64,000 nt of DNA from CAXXOK01 sp963675655 (GTDB lineage Bacteria > Bacillota > Clostridia > Christensenellales > Aristaeellaceae): NCBI GenBank assembly GCA_963675655.1, contig OY776489.1:248001-312000 (forward strand), given 5' to 3'. A program made the translations under genes and the position numbers. The notes under the pieces were generated by a model. The model saw nothing but the letters and a program-made list of their open reading frames with translations, was not told where the DNA came from and ran no database searches. Shown one piece after another: positions 8,077 to 15,768 of the stretch. The number at the start of each line of letters is the position of its first letter. Position 1 is the first letter of the stretch.

Positions 8077-8095
8077 TTCTCTCACCTCTGAAAAT

Positions 8096-8175
8096 AGTAT
8101 ATCACATAACGCGATAAAATAATTTTGCATATTGCCATATTTCCTGTTGACTTTCTTCGCATATTGCGATATTAT
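8096..8175. promoter_or_regulatory. Divergent lysogeny-switch promoters with operator palindromes
   Basis: Rightward: TTGACT (8147-8152), 17-base spacer, TATTAT (8170-8175) for cro. Leftward: extended -10 TGATATACT, with its TATACT at 8101-8096, for the repressor. Operator-like palindromes overlap both: ATATTGCCATAT near 8129, ATATTGCGATAT at 8161-8172, and TAACGCGATA at 8107-8116, whose exact complement occurs inside cro at 8226-8235. This is the expected layout of a CI/Cro switch. Confidence 0.75.
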
Positions 8176-8217
8176 TGCATTGCGCGAAGATATTATTCGA
8201 TTATAGGGGGTGATAAC

Positions 8218-8427
8218 ATGACGATTATCGCGTTACGTAAAAAATACAAGCTGACACAATCTGAACTGGCAAAAATTGTCGGAATTGGTCAGTCGACATT
8301 AGCAGGTTATGAATCGGGCGTGCGTCGCCCCCGGCCAGAGATTGCAGAAAAGATTGGAAAGGCCTTGGGGCTTGATGAAAGCCAAATCTGGAAAGTTTTT
8401 TATGCAGGGAAGAATGGTGCGAATTAA
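8218..8427 (+). CDS. Cro-like XRE regulator
   Basis: 69 residues, one helix-turn-helix (QSELAKIVGIGQSTLAGYES). ATG at 8218 follows AGGGGGTG. It is the first rightward gene, opposite the repressor, so it is the likely Cro equivalent that turns down repressor synthesis and opens the early operon. Confidence 0.88.
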   Translation: MTIIALRKKYKLTQSELAKIVGIGQSTLAGYESGVRRPRPEIAEKIGKALGLDESQIWKVFYAGKNGAN

Positions 8428-8472
8428 CAGACACTCAAACAATGCGTTTGAAATATGAGAGGAGAACCCGCC

Positions 8473-8868
8473 ATGTTGTTTGACAAAATCATCTGCTGGA
8501 ATATCTTCGACCACGCGAACAACCCGGAACCGTATTTCGCGCTGCTGCACAGGAGAAATTATAAAGAAGCCCGCAGCGCCGCACGCAAGATGACGCTGCG
8601 GCACCCGGTGCTGATGATCCCGGTGATTATCGACTGCCTGAAGGAGCGAAAGAGACAAACACATTGCCGAAAGCGCGCGATGAATAAGCTCGTGCTCACC
8701 GTGGATGTTGATGTTAAAGGGTTGGAAGATGCGATGCAGCAATTCGCTTTGCTTGGTGATCAAGCAAAGGCCCTAACGCAAACCGTTAAGGAATTGGCAG
8801 AAGCGGCAGAAGTGATGAAACGGAACAACCAGCCGGGCGGAGGTAATCCAACCAATAACGCTACATGA
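8473..8868 (+). CDS. Phage protein of unknown function
   Basis: 131 residues, ATG at 8473 after GAGAGGAGA. The first half is basic and contains hydrophobic helix-forming stretches; the second half (from about residue 72) is a heptad-like helix ending in a Gly/Asn-rich tail. I recognise no family. It follows cro in the early rightward transcript and its end overlaps the convergent gene at 8861. Confidence 0.6.
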   Translation: MLFDKIICWNIFDHANNPEPYFALLHRRNYKEARSAARKMTLRHPVLMIPVIIDCLKERKRQTHCRKRAMNKLVLTVDVDVKGLEDAMQQFALLGDQAKALTQTVKELAEAAEVMKRNNQPGGGNPTNNAT

Positions 8869-9097
8869 TGGTATTGAAATCCGCTTCCCCTGCCGGAACC
8901 CCTTCGAGATCATCATAATCCACCAGCTCATACGTATTTGACGAACGCAAACCTGTAAACACGGCGGAGGGGGGCAAGGTACCGCCATCGGCGCTATCTC
9001 CCCCATCCAGCGTGATTTCAACATAATCCATGTGATCCTTCGCCATGGCTGCAACCAACGATTCCAAATCCTTTACCCGCAGAACGATGGAATCCAT
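8861..9097 (-). CDS. Small acidic phage protein, reverse orientation
   Basis: 78 residues, ATG at 9097 preceded by GGGGGTG. Acidic (many Asp/Glu) with the phrase DYVEITLDGGD. Small acidic proteins encoded against the early operon occur in many phages, but this one has no family I can name. It overlaps the previous gene tail-to-tail by 8 bases. A real but uncertain gene. Confidence 0.5.
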   Translation of the reverse strand: MDSIVLRVKDLESLVAAMAKDHMDYVEITLDGGDSADGGTLPPSAVFTGLRSSNTYELVDYDDLEGVPAGEADFNTIM

Positions 9098-9184
9098 ACA
9101 AACACCCCCTTGCATTATTGGAGATTACGAGGGCAACCCCTCGTAACTCCCCCGCAATATAGATTTTAACAGGAATATAGGTGA

Positions 9185-9697
9185 ATGAAAATGGAGCAGA
9201 ACCCGCAGAATTGCTATGAAAATCCCTACCAGCAGGCGAGAAAGGCGGCCGCAAAATACAGCGACAGCCTAAACAGCCAAGCCGGGGCGGCAGAAATGCT
9301 GGGCGTATCTGTTAGCACGGTATCCGACTATGAGCTGGGGCTAACGATACCGCCGGCGGATAAGGTATGCAAAATGGCGCACCTATACAATGCCCCGGAA
9401 TTGAAACGCCACTACTGCAAAAACGAATGCCCGATCGGCAGGGACATGCCCATATCCGGGCACGTGAAAACCATCGAGCAGGTAGCGCTGCAGCTGAACA
9501 CCCTACTATCCCCGCGCGGTATCAACCTGGAATCCATCAAACTGGATGTAATGGAAATCGCGCAGGATGGGAAAATCACAGAAGACGAAAGGCCGAAGCT
9601 GCAGGAAGCTATGGATAAGCTAACGGGCATGCAAAAAGTGATCGAGGAACTGCGCCTGACCTGCGAAAAGGCATTGATAAAAACAGAAACGAGGTGA
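9185..9697 (+). CDS. XRE-type helix-turn-helix protein
   Basis: 170 residues. The helix-turn-helix lies at about 30-60 (QAGAAEMLGVSVSTVSDYEL), followed by a cysteine-containing linker (HYCKNECPIGRDMP) and a helical C-terminus. Proteins of this plan are frequent in early regions of clostridial phages and probably regulate early transcription. ATG at 9185 is used; 9191 is possible. It starts the block of small genes before the tRNA-Gly. Confidence 0.75.
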   Translation: MKMEQNPQNCYENPYQQARKAAAKYSDSLNSQAGAAEMLGVSVSTVSDYELGLTIPPADKVCKMAHLYNAPELKRHYCKNECPIGRDMPISGHVKTIEQVALQLNTLLSPRGINLESIKLDVMEIAQDGKITEDERPKLQEAMDKLTGMQKVIEELRLTCEKALIKTETR

Positions 9698-9702
9698 CCA
9701 CG

Positions 9703-9972
9703 GTGGAAAAAGACCTGACACATGATGAACGGATCCAGCTGTTGCGGGATACCCCCGGCGAAACCATCAGCCCCACGCTGGTCGCCCAGGTGCTGGGAGG
9801 AGACGCGTACAGGTACAACGTTTCTGCTAAAAACGGACGGCTGATGCTGCCCCATACGTGGAGAGGGCGCAACCTACGGATTTTCAAACAACCGATTATC
9901 GAAATCCTGCAAGGGTCAATAGGCGGGTACGGTATACCGCAGGGCGGAAACGAGGCGAGGGCGCACGCATGA
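9703..9972 (+). CDS. Small phage protein, possible DNA-binding excisionase-like fold
   Basis: 89 residues, GTG at 9703 with GAGGTGA six bases upstream. The sequence ISPTLVAQVLGGDAYRYN followed by a basic strand resembles the layout of short winged-helix, excisionase-type proteins, but similarity is weak. It overlaps the next gene by four bases. Confidence 0.55.
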   Translation: MEKDLTHDERIQLLRDTPGETISPTLVAQVLGGDAYRYNVSAKNGRLMLPHTWRGRNLRIFKQPIIEILQGSIGGYGIPQGGNEARAHA

Positions 9973-10178
9973 GCAAGAAATTTTTAGCCCGTGACTACCA
10001 AGGGCTGATTGATATGGCAGTTAGCTGTGCCGGAATGGATGCCGCGGGATATATCGAACTATATGCCCGGCGGAGGAGGATCGTAGAAAACCGGATCGCC
10101 ACCGCATTCTGGGCGCTGGTGGCGCAAGGCCAAATACCGACGCACGAGGATAGCGACGGATTGACCGTGATCGGATAA
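9969..10178 (+). CDS. Small phage protein of unknown function
   Basis: 69 residues, ATG at 9969 overlapping the previous stop. Basic helix in the middle (LYARRRRIVENRIA). Translationally coupled to the gene before it. No family recognised. Confidence 0.55.
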   Translation: MSKKFLARDYQGLIDMAVSCAGMDAAGYIELYARRRRIVENRIATAFWALVAQGQIPTHEDSDGLTVIG

Positions 10179-10216
10179 CGAAGAAACCCAATGAGCGAGG
10201 CGGAGGAGGTGACCGC

Positions 10217-10372
10217 ATGCCGCGCCTCAACGAAAATATTCATAACAATATAACGAACCGGATTCAAACCATATTACCTTGGACTTTGGGTGTGCCACAC
10301 CGGGTCCGTAGATACAACAACAGACCTCACACGGCGGCTACAGGAGGCTGTACAGGCAAAGGCTGCGGCTAA
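10217..10372 (+). CDS. Possible very small basic phage protein
   Basis: 51 residues with an excellent ribosome site (GGAGGAGGTG, 6 bases before ATG). Asn/Arg-rich N-terminus and a Gly/Cys-rich end (GGCTGKGCG). No family recognised. A competing GTG frame at 10290-10475 lacks a ribosome site. Coding status is uncertain. Confidence 0.35.
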   Translation: MPRLNENIHNNITNRIQTILPWTLGVPHRVRRYNNRPHTAATGGCTGKGCG

Positions 10373-10506
10373 TGCAACAGTACCAACAGGCGCGCGTACC
10401 GAGGTCGAGCGGATAGCGCGGAAAGGACACCACCACTATGAAGAAGTTTTTGGATTAGCCACCAAGGCTGATTGAAACGAATGCACGGCTATAAGATTCA
10501 TTCACT

Positions 10507-10536
10507 TCTCCGGCACCGACTGGCCGATGCCGGAGA
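10507..10536. other. Hairpin just upstream of tRNA-Gly
   Basis: TCTCCGGCA pairs with TGCCGGAGA (9 bp, 12-base loop), ending 5 bases before the tRNA. It could mark a processing point or a weak terminator. The 169 bases from 10373 to 10541 otherwise hold no gene I can support. Confidence 0.5.
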
Positions 10537-10541
10537 TTTAT

Positions 10542-10615
10542 GCGGCGATAGCTCAACGGAAGAGCACCGGCCTTCCAAGCCGGACACGCGGGTTCGATTC
10601 CCGTTCTCCGCTCCA
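10542..10615 (+). tRNA. Phage-encoded tRNA-Gly (anticodon TCC)
   Basis: 74 bases including encoded CCA. The anticodon stem CCGGC/GCCGG holds loop CTTCCAA, anticodon TCC for GGA/GGG codons. T arm GCGGG-TTCGATT-CCCGT and a normal D arm are present. The acceptor stem has one C-T mismatch at its fifth pair and the discriminator base is T, so it has drifted but could still work. It stands alone in the early region. Confidence 0.88.
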
Positions 10616-10800
10616 TTCCCCGCGCTATAAGCGCAGCGCGCTATCTCCTGCGCGTGGCAGTCTGCTGAAACCGTGCCCGATAGGACGGGGGTGCGGATGA
10701 GGTTAATGGTTGGGACGCCAAAGGCTGCCTAATGGGGAACGGCTCGCAGCGGCAAGGCATGTACCGCTGCGAGCCACAAACAATGAAAGGAGGCTGCCGC
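10616..10800 (+). other. Structured non-coding leader after tRNA-Gly
   Basis: 185 bases without a supportable gene, GC-rich and full of self-complementarity. The strongest element is a perfect 12-bp stem (GGCTCGCAGCGG/CCGCTGCGAGCC, 10741-10775) 25 bases before the next start codon, with no T tract. It may stabilise or regulate the downstream mRNA. It matches no riboswitch I know. Confidence 0.45.
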
Positions 10801-11067
10801 ATGGAACATCAGATTATTGTGATAGACGAAAACGACTACAAAAAAATCATTGTACGTTTGCCAAAGGAAAGTCATCAGCCGTTTTTCGTTCAGGATGACG
10901 CTATGGATATTTTCAACAGTTGGAACGACGTAACCGGAGCATTACCTGCGGGAACATCATGGCACTGTGAAATGGAATCAATCATCAAGGAAATTAGTGC
11001 CATGGCGTTTGGCGTAGGTATATTTTACGGGAACGAAATCAGAAAGAAAGGAGAGCCACCGAAATGA
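10801..11067 (+). CDS. Small phage protein of unknown function
   Basis: 88 residues, ATG at 10801 after AAAGGAGG. Mixed alpha/beta look, no signal peptide; begins MEHQIIVIDENDYK. Overlaps the SH3-domain gene by four bases (ATGA), so the two are coupled. No family recognised. Confidence 0.65.
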   Translation: MEHQIIVIDENDYKKIIVRLPKESHQPFFVQDDAMDIFNSWNDVTGALPAGTSWHCEMESIIKEISAMAFGVGIFYGNEIRKKGEPPK

Positions 11068-11678
11068 ACCAAAAAGAACGCAACCGGGCACTAAGCTACT
11101 GCCCCTGTAAACGGGTACACGCCAAGAACGTTCCCCCGCTGCCGATGCACATGCCGGAGAGCTGGCTGCCAAAGGTGAAAGAACTGCGCAAGGATCATGT
11201 ATATGGAATCATCATGATCATTGCTGTTCTGGTAATGGGTATTTGTCTGCTGATTGGAGAGGCCAACGCCGAAGGGCAGTCCACGCCGATGTATGTAGTG
11301 GTATCGCAATCCAGTTGGCTCAACGGCCGCTATGAGCCGGACGCCGGGAGCAGCGTAGAAGCCCGGTTCCAGCGCGGAGACCAGGTGGACGTGTACGAGG
11401 TGCAGAACGGCTGGGCACGGGTAGCCGGAGGCGAATGCCAGTACGTTTGGTGCTCTGCCGAGTACCTCAGCAGCACCCCGCCGGGCACGAAGGCGGAAAC
11501 CTGTACAGTGGTATCAGACGGGCGCGTGCGGGTGCGCAAAACGCCGGGCGGTGAGTTGGTGCGCTGGGTAAAAAGCGGAAGCACCGTAACCGTGCAATAC
11601 CGGATCGACGGTTGGGCGTACATCGGGGATGGGTACCTGATGGAAAAATATTTGGAGGTGGGCGTCGGTGGAGAGTAG
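11064..11678 (+). CDS. Membrane-anchored protein with two bacterial SH3 domains
   Basis: 204 residues. A basic N-terminus (1-46) precedes one hydrophobic segment at about 47-64, then EANAEG and two SH3b repeats (about 74-137 and 143-200), the second with the typical DGRVRVRKTPGG and YLMEKYL phrases. The topology puts SH3b domains, which bind peptidoglycan or cell-wall peptides, outside the membrane. The gene sits in the early region, far from the lysis genes, so it is unlikely to be a lysin. A cell-envelope role such as superinfection exclusion is a guess. Confidence 0.72.
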   Translation: MNQKERNRALSYCPCKRVHAKNVPPLPMHMPESWLPKVKELRKDHVYGIIMIIAVLVMGICLLIGEANAEGQSTPMYVVVSQSSWLNGRYEPDAGSSVEARFQRGDQVDVYEVQNGWARVAGGECQYVWCSAEYLSSTPPGTKAETCTVVSDGRVRVRKTPGGELVRWVKSGSTVTVQYRIDGWAYIGDGYLMEKYLEVGVGGE

Positions 11679-11883
11679 CGAAAACATGGTTCCGGTCAAA
11701 GAAACACTGGAACCATTTTGCATGGGATGCCCGTTCATCGCGATAGTAACCACGCCATGTTTTGCAAATAATGCCCTGCAATACATCCAAATAGAATGCG
11801 CGAATCTGAACCATTGCATACGCGCATACTTACGCGGCGGCAAGGAAGCAATAGACGGCAGGGCGGAAACGGGAAAGCAATGA
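11668..11883 (+). CDS. Cysteine-containing small phage protein
   Basis: 71 residues from a GTG at 11668 (GGAGGTGGGC upstream), overlapping the SH3 gene by 11 bases. Five cysteines (PFCMGCPF, TPCF, IECA, NHCI) suggest a metal site or disulfides. No family recognised. Confidence 0.55.
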   Translation: MESSENMVPVKETLEPFCMGCPFIAIVTTPCFANNALQYIQIECANLNHCIRAYLRGGKEAIDGRAETGKQ

Positions 11884-11939
11884 TTTGTTGCCACAAACAA
11901 ATCATAAAAAATGAGACCCGCGTTGGCGCGCGTGTCTCA
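11881..11939. terminator. Tandem hairpins before abrB
   Basis: First hairpin TGATTTGTT/AACAAATCA (11881-11904), second TGAGAC-CGCG/CGCG-GTCTCA (11912-11939) with a run of A between them. On the minus strand the second is a good terminator; on the plus strand the T tract is missing. They may reduce early read-through into the abrB block. Confidence 0.5.
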
Positions 11940-12005
11940 AAGCCAAAGTAGCAAGAAAAGAATACACCTGATTATAACACAGAATCGCTAGGAGGAAAAG
12001 AACAT

Positions 12006-12257
12006 ATGAAATCAACGGGAATCGTGCGCAAGATGGATAAACTTGGTCGCATTGTAATCCCCATCGAACTGCGGAAAACGCTGAAAATCGACCTGAAGGA
12101 TTCGCTGGAAATTTTCACGGAAGACAACACCATCGTCCTGCGCAAGTACGCGCCGGGCTGTGTTTTCTGCGGGGATGCCAGCAACATCGTGAAACACATC
12201 AACGGGGCACAGGTGTGCGGCAAGTGCATTGAGCGGCTGAAAAGCCCGCTATTGTGA
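12006..12257 (+). CDS. AbrB/SpoVT-type regulator with C-terminal zinc finger
   Basis: 83 residues. Residues 1-48 are a swapped-hairpin AbrB domain (RKMDKLGRIVIPIELRKTL), a dimeric DNA-binding fold. Residues 52-76 hold CVFC...CGKC, a probable zinc-binding finger. ATG at 12006 after AGGAGGAAAAG. The AbrB-plus-finger plan is common in clostridial phages and transfer elements. It opens the block that includes the PcfK/AcrIIA9-like and PcfJ genes. Confidence 0.85.
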   Translation: MKSTGIVRKMDKLGRIVIPIELRKTLKIDLKDSLEIFTEDNTIVLRKYAPGCVFCGDASNIVKHINGAQVCGKCIERLKSPLL

Positions 12258-12258
12258 T

Positions 12259-12501
12259 ATGCACGCGCAAATCTGCGTAGGGTGCGATTACCTGCGGCCG
12301 TGGCTACGGGAGGTACACGGCGGGGATTGTTCGGCGTTCGGGGAATGCGTAACGGAAAACGCCTGCGGGTTGCGAACGCCCAGCCTGCCGCGGGATAAAC
12401 ACGGAAGGCAGATACTGCCGGCCACTGCTGAAAAAATAGAAACGCAAGCGCCTGCGGATGTGAGTGATCCGCTGGACTTGGACCGCCTTATGGCGATGTG
12501 A
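12259..12501 (+). CDS. Cysteine-rich small protein with C-terminal LDLD motif
   Basis: 80 residues. Four cysteines in the first half (CVGC, DCSAFGEC) plus ENACG suggest a metal site. The last residues are DPLDLDRLMAM, almost the same as the tail DALDLDALLGM of the protein two genes downstream. Starts directly after the abrB stop. No family recognised. Confidence 0.6.
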   Translation: MHAQICVGCDYLRPWLREVHGGDCSAFGECVTENACGLRTPSLPRDKHGRQILPATAEKIETQAPADVSDPLDLDRLMAM

Positions 12502-12514
12502 AAGGAGAACAACC

Positions 12515-12679
12515 ATGCACGCACCACAGATTATCTACATCATAATTATGACAATTGCCCTAACGGCACATATAAACAATCACGGGAAGCCCACCAACGA
12601 AAAATATAACTGGTGGGCAAAACTGATAAGCACAGGCATCACAGTCGGGCTGCTGATTTGGGGAGGGTTTTTCAAATGA
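12515..12679 (+). CDS. Small two-helix membrane protein
   Basis: 54 residues, ATG at 12515 with AAAGGAG upstream. Two hydrophobic segments (about 6-18 and 39-53). Overlaps the next gene by four bases. Function unknown; too short for family assignment. Confidence 0.55.
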   Translation: MHAPQIIYIIIMTIALTAHINNHGKPTNEKYNWWAKLISTGITVGLLIWGGFFK

Positions 12680-12993
12680 GTATGTTGATCGACGCCATCC
12701 GGGATGGTATGGCGAAAACCGAAAACCCGGCAACGCATTACCTGGGCGAACTGCTGACAGCGTGGACCATCGCACACCCAGGCAGCGATACCACCGAAGT
12801 CGGGGATAAAACGCTGGACGCAGCCATGGATAAAATGCGGGATAAGGCCAGTAAAGAGCAGAAAAACGGACGCGCTGTTTTCAGCGATGCCGACGGGATG
12901 CGGATCGCGCTCGAGTATTTCGGAATCAAAGAGGACGCGCCGCCGGCACCGAAGCATGACGCGCTGGACCTGGACGCGCTGCTGGGGATGTGA
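12676..12993 (+). CDS. Probable AcrIIA9/PcfK-like protein (candidate Cas9 inhibitor)
   Basis: 105 residues, helical. The phrases DKTLDAAMDKMRDKASK, AVFSDADGMRIALEYFGI and a C-terminal LDLDALLGM match my memory of the PcfK-like family annotated as Cas9 inhibitor AcrIIA9. That family includes tested Cas9 inhibitors, but most members are untested, and the conjugative PcfK role is unknown. It lies 9 bases before pcfJ, the usual PcfK-PcfJ order. The family call is by recognition, not by search; the anti-CRISPR function is inference. Confidence 0.6.
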   Translation: MSMLIDAIRDGMAKTENPATHYLGELLTAWTIAHPGSDTTEVGDKTLDAAMDKMRDKASKEQKNGRAVFSDADGMRIALEYFGIKEDAPPAPKHDALDLDALLGM

Positions 12994-13002
12994 GGCGCGG
13001 GC

Positions 13003-14808
13003 ATGGAGAAAATGACGTTTGAAGAAGCTTTGCATCATACCGGCGGTTTGTTTACGCAGGGTATTGAGCAAACAGCGGCACGCGCGCTAGTGCATTTCAT
13101 GTGGATCGAACCGGAGTGCATGGACGATTCCGGTTTTGATGTACTTCATAAGCCAAAAAAGAACGAGAAAATAGGTTTCTGCACAAACTGTATGCAGTGG
13201 CACGAGCTGCAGGCGGTACCGGATTGGGTTGTGGATGATCCATATTGCGATGACATCAACGACGAGAATCCGGAATTTTTATCGATTGACCCTTGGAAAG
13301 AATGGCACAGATACAAGCACAAAGTGACTGGGAAGGTGAAACACGGAGATTTAGGCCGATGCCCCGGATGCGGAGCAAAAGTACAATACCGGTCGCTGAA
13401 CATGGGTTACAAAACACAGCATGAACGGATTCTACTGATCGTATACCAAAAGTCATTGGCAGAGGAAAACGCCATCACCTGTGTGGGGTATGACGTCCAA
13501 GTGAATTGGCGGGATATGGATCGAAACGGACCCTATGAACCTCCAATGGAGATTGAACCGGTAGAAATATGCGTATTCCGGTACGGGAAAAGCGCAGACC
13601 GATTTTTGTTAAAGCGTCGCTACATCTGGGAGTATGACGAGAACAAAGGGTTACGGATCAATGACATTTGGACGGATTGGGAGCATATGGGCAAGTGCAT
13701 CAGTGGCTATCAGCCCGGAGTGGGTATGGGTGGAAACACCACGGTGCGGACGGTACTGGATTACAGCTCGTTTCTGGATGCCATGAACGGAACCATATAC
13801 GGAAAAATATGGAGCAGTCATGGAAAAGCCATCATGGGAACTAGAAATTTTGATTACTTCGACAAAATTGCGCTTATGGCAAAGCTAACCAAGTACCCCT
13901 GTATTGAATACCTATACAAACTGGGATACGCCGCCATCGCTGGCTTCGTGATTGATGAAAACGCGGGAAAGGAGTTGTATCTGCGTGGGAAGACCGCGCG
14001 AAGCGTATTGCGGCTGAAAGAAGCCCAATGGGGAGAAATCAAAGGCAAGAAACTGCTATTGACACCTAACACATTGCGTATGATCCGGTTTGCACAAAAG
14101 AATAAACTGCGCGTGAATATGGAGATGTGCGTTTGGTTGTCGCGGCAGGGAAGTTATACCGGGCATGCCGAGAAGATCATGGAAAACCTGATCAAGAAAC
14201 GGGAAGTGGATACCGTAAAAGCCATTAAATACTGCCATCGTAAACGCGTTGCCTTGATCGATTATCTGGATTATATCGTACAAATCCGAAAGTTGAAAAT
14301 GGGTTTCAAGGACAAAGCAACGGTATTCCCGCAAGACTTCGCGGAGATGCACACCCGCTTATCCGACCGCATCAGTATTCAGGCGGATGTCACAACAAGA
14401 AAGCGGTTGATCAAGGTCACAGCGGCATTAGGCGGATATTGTTTCAGTGCGTATGGTCTGGTGATTCGCCCATTTATGAGCGCGGAAGAGGTCGTGCGGG
14501 AAGGCACAACACTGCACCACTGTGTGGGCGGTTACGCGAAAAACTACGCTGCCGGAAAGACCGTGCTGTGCTGCCTGCGGGAAGAAACCGCGCTGCACCG
14601 GCCGATGTACACCGTGGAATTTACGCCAGAGGGCAAACGGGTGCAATGCCGAGGCGAATACAACCGCACCCGTCCGGAGGATGAAGAGCGGTTGGAGCAA
14701 TTCTGGAAATTGTTTGACATGATGCGCGCCGATCTGGCCGCGCAGAAGAAGAAAGAAGAAAAACGACTGCAAGCCGAAGCCAAAAAGGCGGAAAGGAAAG
14801 CGGCATGA
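13003..14808 (+). CDS. PcfJ-like protein
   Basis: 601 residues. A zinc ribbon in the N-terminal third (CTNC near 55, CPGC near 122) is followed by a long middle domain. The C-terminal PcfJ domain has the family phrase TTLHHCVGGYAKNYAAGK around residue 506 and RPMYTVEF. PcfJ was named from the enterococcal pCF10 plasmid and occurs widely in Firmicute and Bacteroidetes phages and conjugative elements; its activity is not established. It is paired with the PcfK-like gene and overlaps the DUF3102 gene by four bases. Confidence 0.85.
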   Translation: MEKMTFEEALHHTGGLFTQGIEQTAARALVHFMWIEPECMDDSGFDVLHKPKKNEKIGFCTNCMQWHELQAVPDWVVDDPYCDDINDENPEFLSIDPWKEWHRYKHKVTGKVKHGDLGRCPGCGAKVQYRSLNMGYKTQHERILLIVYQKSLAEENAITCVGYDVQVNWRDMDRNGPYEPPMEIEPVEICVFRYGKSADRFLLKRRYIWEYDENKGLRINDIWTDWEHMGKCISGYQPGVGMGGNTTVRTVLDYSSFLDAMNGTIYGKIWSSHGKAIMGTRNFDYFDKIALMAKLTKYPCIEYLYKLGYAAIAGFVIDENAGKELYLRGKTARSVLRLKEAQWGEIKGKKLLLTPNTLRMIRFAQKNKLRVNMEMCVWLSRQGSYTGHAEKIMENLIKKREVDTVKAIKYCHRKRVALIDYLDYIVQIRKLKMGFKDKATVFPQDFAEMHTRLSDRISIQADVTTRKRLIKVTAALGGYCFSAYGLVIRPFMSAEEVVREGTTLHHCVGGYAKNYAAGKTVLCCLREETALHRPMYTVEFTPEGKRVQCRGEYNRTRPEDEERLEQFWKLFDMMRADLAAQKKKEEKRLQAEAKKAERKAA

Positions 14809-15764
14809 ACGAAGAAATCACGAGGACACCGGAAACCATCGCAAGCGAGATCATCACCATTAAAAAATCGGCACGTGCCACGCTGCAGAGCATCGCGACC
14901 AGCGCGGCCGTGGAGATCGGCAAACGGCTGAAGGAAGCCAAGAGCCTGGTACCCTATGGAGAATGGGGCGAATGGCTGCAAACCAATGTGGATTACAGCG
15001 ACCGCACCGCCCAGAACCTGATGAAAATGGCGGAGGAGAGCGACCGCGGCACCCTCGCCCACATGGAAGAACTGAGCTACACCCAGACGCTGCAGCTGAT
15101 CGGGCTGCCGGCCGCGGATCGTGACGTTATATTGGAAGAAAACAACGTGGCTGAGCTGAGCACGCGGGAGCTGCAGGCGGTGATTGAAGAATACAAAACC
15201 AAAACCGAAGCCCAGCAGATGACCATTGAGCAGCTGACCGGAGAGGTGCAGCGCATGGCTGGCGCCGATGCCCAGCAGGCGGAGGACCGGGCAGCGGATG
15301 AACGCCACGCCCGGGAGCAGACCGAAGCCGCGCTGAAAGCAGCCGAAGAAAAGGCCGCAGCAGCAAAAGCCAAGGCAGACAAGGCCGAAAAGGAAGCGGA
15401 AGCCGCCAAGAAAGCAAAAGCCCGGTTGGAAGAAGAACTGACCGAAGCCCGCGCTAAGCAAACCAAAATGAAAGAATCGAAAGCGCCTGCGAAAGTAAAA
15501 GAGGTCGTTCCGCCGGAAATGCAAAAAGAGCTGGACGAACTGCGGGAGCGCGACAGACGGCGCCGGGCAGCCGATGCCGAAGCGGCGGAAGCCATGAAGC
15601 GCGAAGGCGCGGAGTATACCTTCCGGGCGCTATTTGAACAGTTCAAAGGCGACTACGGAAAGCTGAAGGGCGCGCTGGAACAGATGACGCCGGAGAACAA
15701 AGCTAAGTATGGCGCCGCGCTGTTGAAGGCTGTGCAATGGATGGCCGAAAACGTGGAGGGGTGA
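14805..15764 (+). CDS. DUF3102 domain protein with long coiled coil
   Basis: 319 residues. Residues 10-125 are a DUF3102 domain (GKRLKEAKSLVPYGEWGEWL, DRTAQNLMKMAEE), a fold of ParB-like/KorB-like flavour found in phages and plasmids. A coiled coil of Ala/Lys/Glu repeats follows (about 135-260), then a C-terminal helical segment. It may bind DNA and act in replication or partition; this is family-level inference. Confidence 0.8.
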   Translation: MNEEITRTPETIASEIITIKKSARATLQSIATSAAVEIGKRLKEAKSLVPYGEWGEWLQTNVDYSDRTAQNLMKMAEESDRGTLAHMEELSYTQTLQLIGLPAADRDVILEENNVAELSTRELQAVIEEYKTKTEAQQMTIEQLTGEVQRMAGADAQQAEDRAADERHAREQTEAALKAAEEKAAAAKAKADKAEKEAEAAKKAKARLEEELTEARAKQTKMKESKAPAKVKEVVPPEMQKELDELRERDRRRRAADAEAAEAMKREGAEYTFRALFEQFKGDYGKLKGALEQMTPENKAKYGAALLKAVQWMAENVEG

Positions 15765-15768
15765 GCGT

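Noticed and set aside
10290..10475. GTG-initiated 61-codon frame
   Set aside because: No ribosome site and odd composition; the overlapping 10217 frame has a much better start, and neither is certain.
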